Positions 41,724-50,357 of a stretch of 52,960 nucleotides of DNA are shown piece after piece. Position 1 is the first letter of the stretch; each line of letters begins with the position of its first letter. The position numbers were made by a program, and so were the translations under genes. The stretch comes from an uncultured Pseudomonadota bacterium (GTDB lineage: Bacteria > Myxococcota_A > UBA796 > SXON01): contig CAITDR010000185.1 in the NCBI GenBank assembly GCA_903891165.1, positions 1 to 52,960 of the forward strand, read 5' to 3'. The notes under the pieces are model-generated. The model was not told the DNA's origin. It made no database searches and saw only the letters and a program-made list of their open reading frames with translations.

Positions 41724-42716
41724 GTGGATCGACCCTCGCACATCTGGTCCTGGGAGGATCCGCGGCTGGTTCTGGCCGCCCTGGGCCCGCTGCAGGGCCG
41801 TCGGGTGTTCTCCGCCGCGAGTACGGGAGAGACTGTTTTTGCAATGCTCGGCGAAGAACCCTCTGAGGTGCTGGCCAGCAGCCCTGATCCAGCGCTACGG
41901 GCCGTCGTAGAGCTGAAGTGTGCGGCCCTGCGGATGTTGCCGGTGCAGAGCTTCCGATCGCTGCTGGGCATCGGCTATTTCGGGCGGCGGGTGTGGTTCT
42001 ACCACTACCTGCGGGATGCCCTTTCGGGAGAGACCCGCCGCTACTGGGATACACGGGAAAGCCTGATTCGAGAAGGTCTTTTGTTGGGTGGTCTCTGGGA
42101 GCAGCGCTTGGATCAGTTCCGACGGGAGATCCTGCCCCTCTGTCAGAGTGATCGGATTCTTGCCAATCTGTTTTCATTTTCCGATCTCGAAGAACAACAA
42201 CGTTTTTTGGCCACCCAATGGGAAAGAAGACGCTGGCGCTGGGCCTTGCGTATTTTCCTTCTCCGCTGTGGTCTTCCGGCTGAAGCGATTCAGAGTCGTC
42301 TTGCGACGGCGATGGCGGGGCAGCGGCTCTCGGAGAATTTTTTCCTGCGTTTGGTCCTGACCGGGGCTTTCGGGGACATTGAGCTGGCTTATCCGTCACT
42401 TGCTTCAGAGAGCTACCCCCGGATCCAGCAAAGCCTGGGCCGCTTGCACCTGGGGGCCCAGCCGATGCTGGATCAGCTTCGCGGGATGGACACTTCCTCT
42501 GTCGGAGCCTTTCACCTGGGAAATGTCCGTCCTTCTGAGGTGGGACCGCTGCTTTCTGAAGTCTGTCGGGTTGCGACGCCCGGCGCGAGGATTTTGTGGT
42601 GGGGGAACCTGGTAGCGGCCCCGCCGCCCTCCTCGCTGCCCCTGCGCCACTGCGCTCTGCCCGTGGAAGACCGCGCTCTTTTTCGCGCGGCCATCCACCT
42701 GGTCGAAGTGGTCTGA
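41724..42716 (+). CDS. BtaA-like (DUF3419) protein
   Basis: 330 residues from a GTG start. Similar to S-adenosylmethionine:diacylglycerol 3-amino-3-carboxypropyltransferase (BtaA), which makes the head group of betaine lipids: WSWEDPRLVLAALGPLQG, RRVFSAASTGETVFAML, VELKCAALRMLPVQSFRSLLG, and RRYWDTRESLIREGLL. The SAM-site segment usually reading AVDLNPAQ is ASSPDPAL here, so the acidic residue is lost. No BtaB partner (head-group N-methylation) was found in the window. Function may be altered. Confidence 0.75.
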   Translation: MDRPSHIWSWEDPRLVLAALGPLQGRRVFSAASTGETVFAMLGEEPSEVLASSPDPALRAVVELKCAALRMLPVQSFRSLLGIGYFGRRVWFYHYLRDALSGETRRYWDTRESLIREGLLLGGLWEQRLDQFRREILPLCQSDRILANLFSFSDLEEQQRFLATQWERRRWRWALRIFLLRCGLPAEAIQSRLATAMAGQRLSENFFLRLVLTGAFGDIELAYPSLASESYPRIQQSLGRLHLGAQPMLDQLRGMDTSSVGAFHLGNVRPSEVGPLLSEVCRVATPGARILWWGNLVAAPPPSSLPLRHCALPVEDRALFRAAIHLVEVV

Positions 42717-42743
42717 TCGCCCCTGCTTCGATTAGCTTAGGAC

Positions 42744-44216
42744 GTGCTCTTCCTCTTCGCCCTTGCTGCGGCTGCGCCTGAACCGACGGGTGGCCTTTTT
42801 GGTGGCCAGCGCTACACTTTTCAGAGTACAGCTCCAGGTTGGGAGGGGGGAGCCCGCTTGGGTGTGCGCATGATTCCTACCTTTGATCTTGAGGTAGCGG
42901 TCTTCCGTGCGAGCGGACCGGCGTGGTGTTCGGCGGCACTCTGTCCCTTTGGGCCGGAAGGCCCGGATTCAGCCTGGTCGCTCTGGTCGCCGCGGTTAAC
43001 GGCCTTGTACCACTTCAATCCCAACCAGCGCTTCGATTTTTTCTTGGCGGTGGGGGCAGGGGCAGGGATCCTGAAGGTGGAAGAGGAGGAAGGCCGCAAC
43101 CAATTGCTGATCGAGGCCGGGCCGGGCTTCACGCTGCAGCTGGTCGGTCCCTGGCACCTGCGCGGGGATCTTCGCTGGTTGGGTAGCTTTGACGATGCTT
43201 TTGTGGACAACCATGCCGAGTGGACCCTGGGCTTCGACTTCCGCCCCGAGCTGCCTCCCGACCTGGACCAGGACGGCTACAAGAACAAAAAAGACGGCTG
43301 TCCGGAGGACGCCGAGGACTTCGACGACTTTGAAGACGAAGATGGCTGCTCCGAGCCGGACAATGACCGTGATGGTCTGCGCGACGAACGGGATGAGTGT
43401 CCCGACGAGAAGGAGGACGTGGACGACTGGGAAGACGACGATGGTTGCCCAGAAACCGACAATGATCGCGACAGAATCCCCGACCGCCTGGACCACTGCC
43501 CCAACAAAGCCGAAGACTACGATCAGACCGACGATGAGGACGGCTGCCCCGACAACGACAACGATGGGGACGGCATTACCGACCGCAAGGACGCCTGTCC
43601 CGATGAGGCGGAAGACCTGGACAGCTGGGAGGACGACGACGGCTGCCCCGAGGAGGACAACGACGGCGACGGCTTCCCCGATGGCAGCGATCTCTGCCCG
43701 GATCATCCCGAGGATCTCGACAATTTTGATGATGGCGATGGCTGCCCCGATCGCGACAACGACGACGATCGGGTGCCCGACGTGGTGGATGCCTGCCCCC
43801 TGGACCCTGAGGTCTACAACCAGATCGAGGATCAGGACGGCTGCCCGGACGAGACCCCCCCCGAAATTCTGCGCTTCACCGGCGTGGTTCGGGGTATCAC
43901 TTTTGAGACGGGCAAAGCGGTGATTCGCTCCTCCTCCGAGTCTGTCCTCCAGGAGGCTTTGGACGTTTTTGAGCGCTACCCGGACCTGAGCCTGGAGATC
44001 CAGGGCCACACCGACGACCGGGGGGAGGCCGAGGCCAACCTGAGCCTCTCCCAGGCGCGCGCCGAGGCGGTGGTGGCATGGTTCGTGACGCGCGGCATTG
44101 ATCCGCTGCGTTTTGTGGCGGTTGGCTATGGGGAAAGCCAGCCCATCGCGGATAATCGGTCGGAAAAGGGGCGGTCGGAGAACCGTCGAGTGGAGTTCCG
44201 CCCGCTCCAGCCCTAG
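42744..44216 (+). CDS. OmpA-family outer-membrane protein with TSP3 repeats
   Basis: 490 residues from a GTG. Signal peptide (MLFLFALAAAAP), an eight-stranded barrel-like region (about 20-170), then about six Asp-rich thrombospondin type 3 units, each with a DNDGDG- or DNDRDG-like Ca2+ loop and a DGCPD cysteine (about 170-375). The OmpA/MotB peptidoglycan-binding domain ends it: ITFETGKAVIRSSSESVLQE, LEIQGHTDDRGEAEANLSLS and GYGESQPIADNRSEKGRSEN. It anchors the outer membrane to the wall; the repeats form a rigid calcium-stabilised linker. Confidence 0.92.
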   Translation: MLFLFALAAAAPEPTGGLFGGQRYTFQSTAPGWEGGARLGVRMIPTFDLEVAVFRASGPAWCSAALCPFGPEGPDSAWSLWSPRLTALYHFNPNQRFDFFLAVGAGAGILKVEEEEGRNQLLIEAGPGFTLQLVGPWHLRGDLRWLGSFDDAFVDNHAEWTLGFDFRPELPPDLDQDGYKNKKDGCPEDAEDFDDFEDEDGCSEPDNDRDGLRDERDECPDEKEDVDDWEDDDGCPETDNDRDRIPDRLDHCPNKAEDYDQTDDEDGCPDNDNDGDGITDRKDACPDEAEDLDSWEDDDGCPEEDNDGDGFPDGSDLCPDHPEDLDNFDDGDGCPDRDNDDDRVPDVVDACPLDPEVYNQIEDQDGCPDETPPEILRFTGVVRGITFETGKAVIRSSSESVLQEALDVFERYPDLSLEIQGHTDDRGEAEANLSLSQARAEAVVAWFVTRGIDPLRFVAVGYGESQPIADNRSEKGRSENRRVEFRPLQP

Positions 44217-44343
44217 CGCAATAGCGACATTTCTTCTCTTTCAAGATTTTTGCACCCCTTTCCGCCGGACCGGAGCCCTCCGCGGTGCGATTGTCGCTTG
44301 CCTTTTTCTGCGGGGCGGGTGTAGTCAGGGGGCCGGAGCATAC

Positions 44344-47300
44344 ATGGCCAGGCCCCTTGTCATCGTCGAGTCCCCCGCCAAGGCCAAGACCATCGGTCGT
44401 TTCCTTGGGAACGGCTATATGGTGGAGGCCAGCATTGGCCATATCCGCGATCTTCCCAAGAGCGCGGCCGAAATTCCTGACGAGTACCGGGGTCAGGCCT
44501 GGGCGCGATTGGGTGTGGATGTGGAGCATGATTTTACGCCACTCTATGTGATCTCCGATCAGAAAAAAGAGCAGGTCAAGCGCCTGAAAGCGCTGTTGAA
44601 GGAAGCCTCCACACTCTACCTCGCAACCGACGAGGATCGCGAGGGGGAGAGTATCTCCTGGCACCTCTTGGATGTGCTCCGGCCGAAAATTCCGGTACAC
44701 CGTCTGGTTTTCCACGAAATTACCCCCCAGGCCATCCAGAAGGCGCTGGCCTCGCCGCGCCAGGTGGACCAGAACCTGGTGCGCGCCCAGGAGACCCGCC
44801 GGGTGGTGGACCGTCTCTATGGCTACGAAGTCAGCCCGCTCCTTTGGAAAAAGGTACGTCCAAAGCTATCTGCGGGACGCGTGCAGTCGGTAGCGGTGCG
44901 TCTGTTGGTGGAGCGGGAGCGTGCCCGGATGGCCTTCCGCTCGGGCGACTGGTGGGACCTGGAGGCAAAGATCGAGGTAGAGGGCGGACGTTTTGGCGCT
45001 CAGCTCTCCGAGGTAGACGGCAAGCGTGTCGCCACCGGCAAGGACTTTGACGAGACCACCGGCCAGCTGGCCAAAAAAGATGTCGTTCTTCTTAAGGGAC
45101 CCCAGGCCACCGGTCTGGCAGAGCGGGTCAAGGGCAAGGCGGGCAAGATCGTCAAGGTGGAGTCCAAGCCCTACCGCGAGACCCCTGCGCCCCCCTTCAC
45201 CACCTCCACCCTGCAGCAGGAGGCCAACCGCAAGCTGCGCTGGAGTGCCCGCCGTACCATGCAGCTCGCGCAGAAATTGTACGAGAACGGCTGGATCACC
45301 TATATGCGTACGGACTCCGTGGCGCTCTCCGATCAGGCCATCGCCGCGGCGCGGGATCTGATCAAGAATGCCTACGGGGCCGAGTACATGCCCGCATCCG
45401 CACGCATGTACAAAAACAATGCCAAAAATGCGCAGGAGGCCCATGAGGCCATCCGCCCCGCGGGTGCCGCCTTCCGCAGCCTGGACGATGCCCGCTCCGA
45501 GCTGGACAGCGACGAGGCGCGCCTCTACGAGCTGATCTGGAAGCGCACCGTGGCCTGCCAGATGGAAGATTCCCGCGGCCACCGCCAGCTCTATCTGACC
45601 CAGGTGGATTTGCCTGCGGTTGCCGGTGCCGATGCGACCAAGCTCTCCTTTGTTGCTACCGGCAAAACCATCGACTTTCCTGGCTTTCGCCGCGCCTATG
45701 TGGAAGGCAGCGACGACCCCGAAGCCGAGCTGGCCGATCAGGAGCGTGTGCTGCCCACCGCAAAAGTGGGCGATGGCGCAAAGGTGCGCGAGGCCGGGGC
45801 GCGGGAGCACCACACCCAGCCGCCCGCACGCCTGACGGAAGCGACGCTGGTAAAAGAGCTGGAAAGCCGGGGAATCGGCCGCCCCTCCACCTATGCCTCG
45901 ATCATCGACACCATCATCGAGCGCGAGTATGTGACCCGTCGTGGTAACACCTTGATTCCGACCTTTACCGCTTTTGCGGTGGTAAAGTTGATGGAGCAGC
46001 ACCTTCCCGGTCTGGTGGACTACAGCTTCACCGCCCGTATGGAGGATGAGCTGGACGAGATTGCGCTGGGTACAAAAGATCGTTTGACGACCCTGAGCCG
46101 CTTTTATTCAGGCGACAAGGGCCTGATCCATGTGCTGAAGGCTGCCGTGGATGGGGTGGACCCACGTACGGTCTGCACCATTCCCATCGGTACGCATGAA
46201 GGTGCGGAAGTGGTGGTTCGTGTCGGTCGCTACGGGCCTTTTGTGTCTTCCGGCGACGCTACTGCGCCAGTTCCTGACGACATCGCCCCGGACGAGGCCA
46301 CCGTGGCCTGGGCCGTCGAGCAGCTCCAGAAAAAGTCGGAAGGTCCCCGCTCTTTGGGCGATGCACCCGACGGGACGCCCATCTTCTTGATGAACGGCCG
46401 CTTTGGCCCCTACGTGCAGCGTGGCGAGGCCAAGGACAAAGAAAAGCCACCACGCTCCAGCCTACTTCCGGGAATGGGCCTCCACGATGTGGATCTGGAG
46501 GTGGCCCTGAAGCTGCTGTCGCTGCCGCGTAGCCTGGGCAAAGATCCGGCCTCGGGCGAGGAAGTGACCGCCACCAACGGGCGTTTTGGCCCCTATGTGA
46601 AGAAGGGCAACGAGAGCCGCTCCATTCCGGCGGGCGTTTCGCTGCTGGACATCGAGCTGTCGCAGGCGCTGCCGCTGTTCCTGGAGCCGGCACGTCGGAC
46701 CCGCAGCGCCCCCGCTCCGATGCGGGAGGTGGGAAATACACCTGCTGGTAAGCCGATCAAGCTGATGAGTGGGCGCTTTGGTCCCTATGTCAGCGATGGC
46801 GAGACCAACGCGACGCTGCCCAAGGGGATGGCCCCGGAAAACCTGACTCTGGAAGAGGCGGTGGAGCTGCTGGAGCGCCGGGCGGCGGCCGGGCCCAGCA
46901 AGAAGGGAAAGAAGGGGAAGAAAGCCCCGGATCCGATGACGGCGCGGGTGGTAGAACCGGGGGAGAACACACCCGCCCGCAAGCGCAAGGCCGCAGAGAA
47001 GGCCAGTGGAGAGGAGCCGAAAAAGGCGCGGGCACCGCGGAAGGCGGCGGGAGCGTCGTCGGAGTCCGCCGTCGGGAGTGCACCGGCTCCGGCCATCAGC
47101 GCGCTCCCCCCCGGAATCGGGGAGAGTGTGCGTGGGAAGAGAGGGAATGGTGCCGGCTTGACGGCGGCCGCCGCCCCGGCCCCTGCTCCAAAGGCCGCCG
47201 CCCCGAAGGCGCCCCCCAAAGCAAAAAGCCCCGGGAAGGCACCCAAGAAGCCGGCCCCGCCGCCCCCTCCCCCTCCCCCCAAGATGAACAATTTCATCAC

Positions 47301-47394
47301 CGTCAAAGCGTCTACCGGAAAGGCCGCAGGCACCCACGAAAAGCCCCCCGAGCCCATTCCGGCGCTGCCTCCCGGTCTGACGCGCCGTCGTTAG
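44344..47394 (+). CDS. topA: DNA topoisomerase I (type IA)
   Basis: 1016 residues from ATG 44344 with GGAG upstream; the earlier open frame overlaps the OmpA gene. Toprim domain VIVESPAKAKTI and DEDREGESISWHL; catalytic tyrosine in GWITYMRTDSVALS; IGRPSTYASIIDTI. Instead of zinc fingers, the C-terminus has four topo C-terminal repeats with GRFGPYV/GRYGPFV motifs (about 630-820). A basic Lys/Ala/Pro-rich tail of about 170 residues, including a run of eight prolines, closes the protein. Relaxes negative supercoils. Confidence 0.96.
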   Translation: MARPLVIVESPAKAKTIGRFLGNGYMVEASIGHIRDLPKSAAEIPDEYRGQAWARLGVDVEHDFTPLYVISDQKKEQVKRLKALLKEASTLYLATDEDREGESISWHLLDVLRPKIPVHRLVFHEITPQAIQKALASPRQVDQNLVRAQETRRVVDRLYGYEVSPLLWKKVRPKLSAGRVQSVAVRLLVERERARMAFRSGDWWDLEAKIEVEGGRFGAQLSEVDGKRVATGKDFDETTGQLAKKDVVLLKGPQATGLAERVKGKAGKIVKVESKPYRETPAPPFTTSTLQQEANRKLRWSARRTMQLAQKLYENGWITYMRTDSVALSDQAIAAARDLIKNAYGAEYMPASARMYKNNAKNAQEAHEAIRPAGAAFRSLDDARSELDSDEARLYELIWKRTVACQMEDSRGHRQLYLTQVDLPAVAGADATKLSFVATGKTIDFPGFRRAYVEGSDDPEAELADQERVLPTAKVGDGAKVREAGAREHHTQPPARLTEATLVKELESRGIGRPSTYASIIDTIIEREYVTRRGNTLIPTFTAFAVVKLMEQHLPGLVDYSFTARMEDELDEIALGTKDRLTTLSRFYSGDKGLIHVLKAAVDGVDPRTVCTIPIGTHEGAEVVVRVGRYGPFVSSGDATAPVPDDIAPDEATVAWAVEQLQKKSEGPRSLGDAPDGTPIFLMNGRFGPYVQRGEAKDKEKPPRSSLLPGMGLHDVDLEVALKLLSLPRSLGKDPASGEEVTATNGRFGPYVKKGNESRSIPAGVSLLDIELSQALPLFLEPARRTRSAPAPMREVGNTPAGKPIKLMSGRFGPYVSDGETNATLPKGMAPENLTLEEAVELLERRAAAGPSKKGKKGKKAPDPMTARVVEPGENTPARKRKAAEKASGEEPKKARAPRKAAGASSESAVGSAPAPAISALPPGIGESVRGKRGNGAGLTAAAAPAPAPKAAAPKAPPKAKSPGKAPKKPAPPPPPPPPKMNNFITVKASTGKAAGTHEKPPEPIPALPPGLTRRR

Positions 47395-47416
47395 GTCACC
47401 CCCCTCTGGAGCTACT

Positions 47417-47836
47417 ATGGCGTACTGGCTGGTTAAAAGTGAACCCGATGTCTACTCCTGGGATGACCTGGTCCGGGATGGCAGCACCGTCTGGAGTGGG
47501 GTGCGCAACTACCAGGCCCGGAACAACCTCGTGGCGATGAAAGAGGGGGAGCGTGTGCTCTTTTACCACTCTCAGTCCACCAAGGATGTGGTTGGCGTTG
47601 CGACGGTGTTGCGCACCGCCTACGCCGACCCCACCATCCCCGAGGATCCCCGCTGGCAGGCGGTGGACCTTCGGCCGGTCTTCAAGCTGAAAAAGCCGGT
47701 GACCCTTGAACAATTCAAGGCGGACGACATTCTGAAGGAGTCGATCCTGGCCAAACACTCGCGGCTTTCGGTGATGCCTATCTCGGACGCCGTCTATGCA
47801 CGGGTGATGAATTTGGCCGGTTCAACCCCGGAGTAG
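47417..47836 (+). CDS. EVE-domain protein
   Basis: 139 residues, a single EVE (PUA-like) fold: MAYWLVKSEPDVYSWDDL, WSGVRNYQARNNL, GERVLFYHSQ and VVGVATVLR. EVE domains bind modified nucleobases in DNA or RNA and are often linked to restriction, RNA modification or programmed responses. It follows topA by 22 bases and is probably cotranscribed. It overlaps the convergent oxidoreductase gene by 15 bases. Confidence 0.9.
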   Translation: MAYWLVKSEPDVYSWDDLVRDGSTVWSGVRNYQARNNLVAMKEGERVLFYHSQSTKDVVGVATVLRTAYADPTIPEDPRWQAVDLRPVFKLKKPVTLEQFKADDILKESILAKHSRLSVMPISDAVYARVMNLAGSTPE

Positions 47837-48934
47837 GCCCAGCCCCACGCGCCCCAGCGTGGGCAGTGCCGCCCAGGGTGGAATGAAGCCGGAGTTCAGG
47901 GCCAGAAAGCCCTGGAAGCCCACGGGAGAGGCGGCCAGCGCCCGTACCACCCGGTGGCGTAGCCAGGGCCGTTTCGCCACCCATAAGAGCAGTCGGGTCA
48001 GGCGGCGGTGACGGCGATAGATGGCTTGCCAAGCGCCTTCATAGTCATCGGGGCGCCCGGCCAGGGTGCAGCGGACCAGGGCCTCGGCGGCCTCAAAGCC
48101 CAGGTTCAGCCCCTCGCCGGTGATGGCATCCACGTAGCCGGCGGCATCGCCGACCAACAACACGCGGCCCTTGCGACGCTGGGCCACCTGAACATCAAAA
48201 GGTCCCGCCCCGCGGATGGCCGAGCTGGGGTTGCGCAACCTGCCGGCCAGCTCGGGAAAACGCTCAAGGAAAAGCTCGTAGTTTCCACGGGCCCCACTCC
48301 AGAGAAAGGCGATGCCCACCTCCTCGGGACCCACCGGGGTCACATAGGCCTCTACCCCATCGGCCCACCACACCTCCACATGGTCGGACCAGGGGCGTAC
48401 CGCAAAGTGCCGACGGATGCCCAGACGACGGCCTGGCCCCGTTTTTATAGGGATCTCTGCCCACTTCCGAAGCTGGCTATGTAGACCGTCCGCCGCCACC
48501 AGCCAGCGGCCGCGCACCGCCCCGCGGGTGGTCATCAGCGCCACATCTTCGCCGGTCTCGGTGAATTCCAGGGCTTCTACCCCCGCACGCAGGTCTACGC
48601 CCAGAGCGATCGCACGGTTGCGCAACTGCTCGGAAAGCACAAGGCGACGGATTCCCAGGCCCGGACCCTCCAGAAAGTCGGCCTCCGCAATCACCTCGCC
48701 ATCGCGGTAGCGGATCCCCTTGAAGGGATGGCTGCCGGATTCAGGGATTTCTACGCCGATCCGACGCAGATGTGCCAAGCCGGGTGGCATCAGCCCTTCG
48801 CCGCAGGCCTTGTCCACCGCCGCCTGGCCACGCTCGATGAGCACCACCGACTTTCCCGCCATAGCCGCATGGATAGCAGTGACCAATCCTACAGGACCAC
48901 CGCCAACAATCAGATAGTCAACGGCGCCGCTCAG
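47822..48934 (-). CDS. FAD-dependent oxidoreductase, geranylgeranyl reductase-like
   Basis: 370 residues. The Rossmann dinucleotide motif DYLIVGGGPVGL lies upstream of the first ATG/GTG/TTG, so the true start must be earlier. The only start-like codon is CTG 48934, which overlaps the upstream stop as CTGA, in the same manner as the ATGA/GTGA/TTGA junctions elsewhere. Other motifs: ACGEGLMPPGL, WLVAADGLHSQLR and RVLLVGDAAGYVDAITGEGL (GD motif). Relatives reduce isoprenoid chains of lipids or quinones, or halogenate. Substrate unknown. Confidence 0.8.
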   Translation of the reverse strand: MSGAVDYLIVGGGPVGLVTAIHAAMAGKSVVLIERGQAAVDKACGEGLMPPGLAHLRRIGVEIPESGSHPFKGIRYRDGEVIAEADFLEGPGLGIRRLVLSEQLRNRAIALGVDLRAGVEALEFTETGEDVALMTTRGAVRGRWLVAADGLHSQLRKWAEIPIKTGPGRRLGIRRHFAVRPWSDHVEVWWADGVEAYVTPVGPEEVGIAFLWSGARGNYELFLERFPELAGRLRNPSSAIRGAGPFDVQVAQRRKGRVLLVGDAAGYVDAITGEGLNLGFEAAEALVRCTLAGRPDDYEGAWQAIYRRHRRLTRLLLWVAKRPWLRHRVVRALAASPVGFQGFLALNSGFIPPWAALPTLGRVGLGLLRG

Positions 48935-50205
48935 AGAACGGCTCCCAGGCGCACAAAGGCCTGGTCCAGATCGGCCAAGGATACCGCGCCCACACTCATG
49001 CGGAACCAGCCGCTGTCTTCGGGCAGGTCAAAAGCCTGGAAGGGCACCACGGCAAGCCCCGCTTTTTCCAGCAGCCAACGTCGCACTTCTTCGTTGGTTG
49101 TCATGGGTTTGCCCTCCAGACCCTCGCGTCCAAACAGCTTTGCAAAGCTGACGGAGAGGTACATGGCACCCTGGGGAACGAGGTGCGGCACTCCAAGGCG
49201 GCTCAGGCCCTGGTGCAGGCGATCCAGGCGACTGTGCAGCTTGGCCTTGAATTCTTCGGAGAAACGCAGCGCCTCGTCCTCCCGGGAGAGCAGATCGGCG
49301 GTGGCCATCTGGTAGGGGCGGGGGGCCCAGGCGCCCATATGGCCGATCAACGCGCCCATCCGTTCGGCGAGCACCGGGGGCAGCACGGCCCAGCCCACCC
49401 TTAAGCCGGTGGCAGCCCACATCTTCGAAATTGCGTCCACGGTCACGACGTAGGGCGAAACTTCGGGCACCAGGGCGCAGGGATGGGCGTGACGAACAGC
49501 GCCGTAGCAGAGCCGCCAATAGACCTGATCCCACATCCACATCAGCGGGCGTTCGCCCGTCTTTTCGCGGCGCCGGTTTTCGGCGAGTACCACCTCGGCG
49601 ATGCCGCGGAGTGCCTCCGGCGAGATGGCGGTACCGGTGGGGTTTAAGGGCGAGTTCAGGTTAAAGAGGCGGGCGTGCCGCAACACCGGCTCCAGCTGGG
49701 CGGGCGTCGGGAAGAAGTTGTGCTCGGCAGAGGTGGGAATAGGAAGGGGCTTGGCACCGCAGAGCTGGGCGTAGTAGCCGTTATTCCACGAAGGAACGGC
49801 AAAAGCCATGCCATCCCCCGGCTCCAGAAACAGGCGCGCCGTGGAGTACATCACCGGACGGGCACCACTGGCGACGATCACCCACTCCGGCCCCACCTCG
49901 ATGTCCAGATGGCGGGCATACCACGCGGCAACTGCTTTCCGAAGCTCCAGGATCCCCTCGGGGGGTGGGTAGGCCGTATGCCCGCCCGCCGTCGCAACAT
50001 CGGTGCGTTCTTTCAGAAAGGAAGGAATCGAAAACTGCTTGGCGTCGAAGTCGCCGACCGTCAGGTTGCAGACGGGTTCACCTGCCGCAATTTTTGCACG
50101 TACCTGGCCAGCGATTTGAAGGATCAAGGATCCTTGCATTTGCTGGATAGTCGGGGTGACAAAGCGCGCGCGGTGCGCAGGGTCGATGGCGGTCAGCGGT
50201 GGCAT
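48931..50205 (-). CDS. Class I/II pyridoxal-phosphate aminotransferase
   Basis: 424 residues from ATG 50205. Fold-type I AAT motifs: HTAYPPPEGILELRKAVAAW, NLNSPLNPTGTAIS, a PLP-Asp segment with MWDQVYW, and the Schiff-base lysine in DAISKMWAATGLRVGWA. The C-terminal Arg is in WFRMSVG. The enzyme is related to aspartate aminotransferase and LL-diaminopimelate aminotransferase; amino donor and acceptor are unknown. It overlaps the oxidoreductase gene by four bases, so the two may act in one pathway. Confidence 0.88.
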   Translation of the reverse strand: MPPLTAIDPAHRARFVTPTIQQMQGSLILQIAGQVRAKIAAGEPVCNLTVGDFDAKQFSIPSFLKERTDVATAGGHTAYPPPEGILELRKAVAAWYARHLDIEVGPEWVIVASGARPVMYSTARLFLEPGDGMAFAVPSWNNGYYAQLCGAKPLPIPTSAEHNFFPTPAQLEPVLRHARLFNLNSPLNPTGTAISPEALRGIAEVVLAENRRREKTGERPLMWMWDQVYWRLCYGAVRHAHPCALVPEVSPYVVTVDAISKMWAATGLRVGWAVLPPVLAERMGALIGHMGAWAPRPYQMATADLLSREDEALRFSEEFKAKLHSRLDRLHQGLSRLGVPHLVPQGAMYLSVSFAKLFGREGLEGKPMTTNEEVRRWLLEKAGLAVVPFQAFDLPEDSGWFRMSVGAVSLADLDQAFVRLGAVL

Positions 50206-50357
50206 GGTCGGGGGTCTAACCCATGGAGGGGGCGGGGTGCCAGCCGATGGGGCGGGCTCCGCATTTACGCGGCGCCGGATACCCTCCAAATCCCTCTCCC
50301 GTGCCGAATCTTTTTCGGCTACGCTTCCGTCGCGGGTCTGACCGCAAGAGGTGACCG

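Noticed and set aside
42996..44009. 337-residue minus-strand hydrophobic frame
   Set aside because: Antisense of Asp-rich repeats always yields Val/Ile-rich sequence; no start signal.
44866..46002. 378-residue minus-strand frame
   Set aside because: Shadow of topA.
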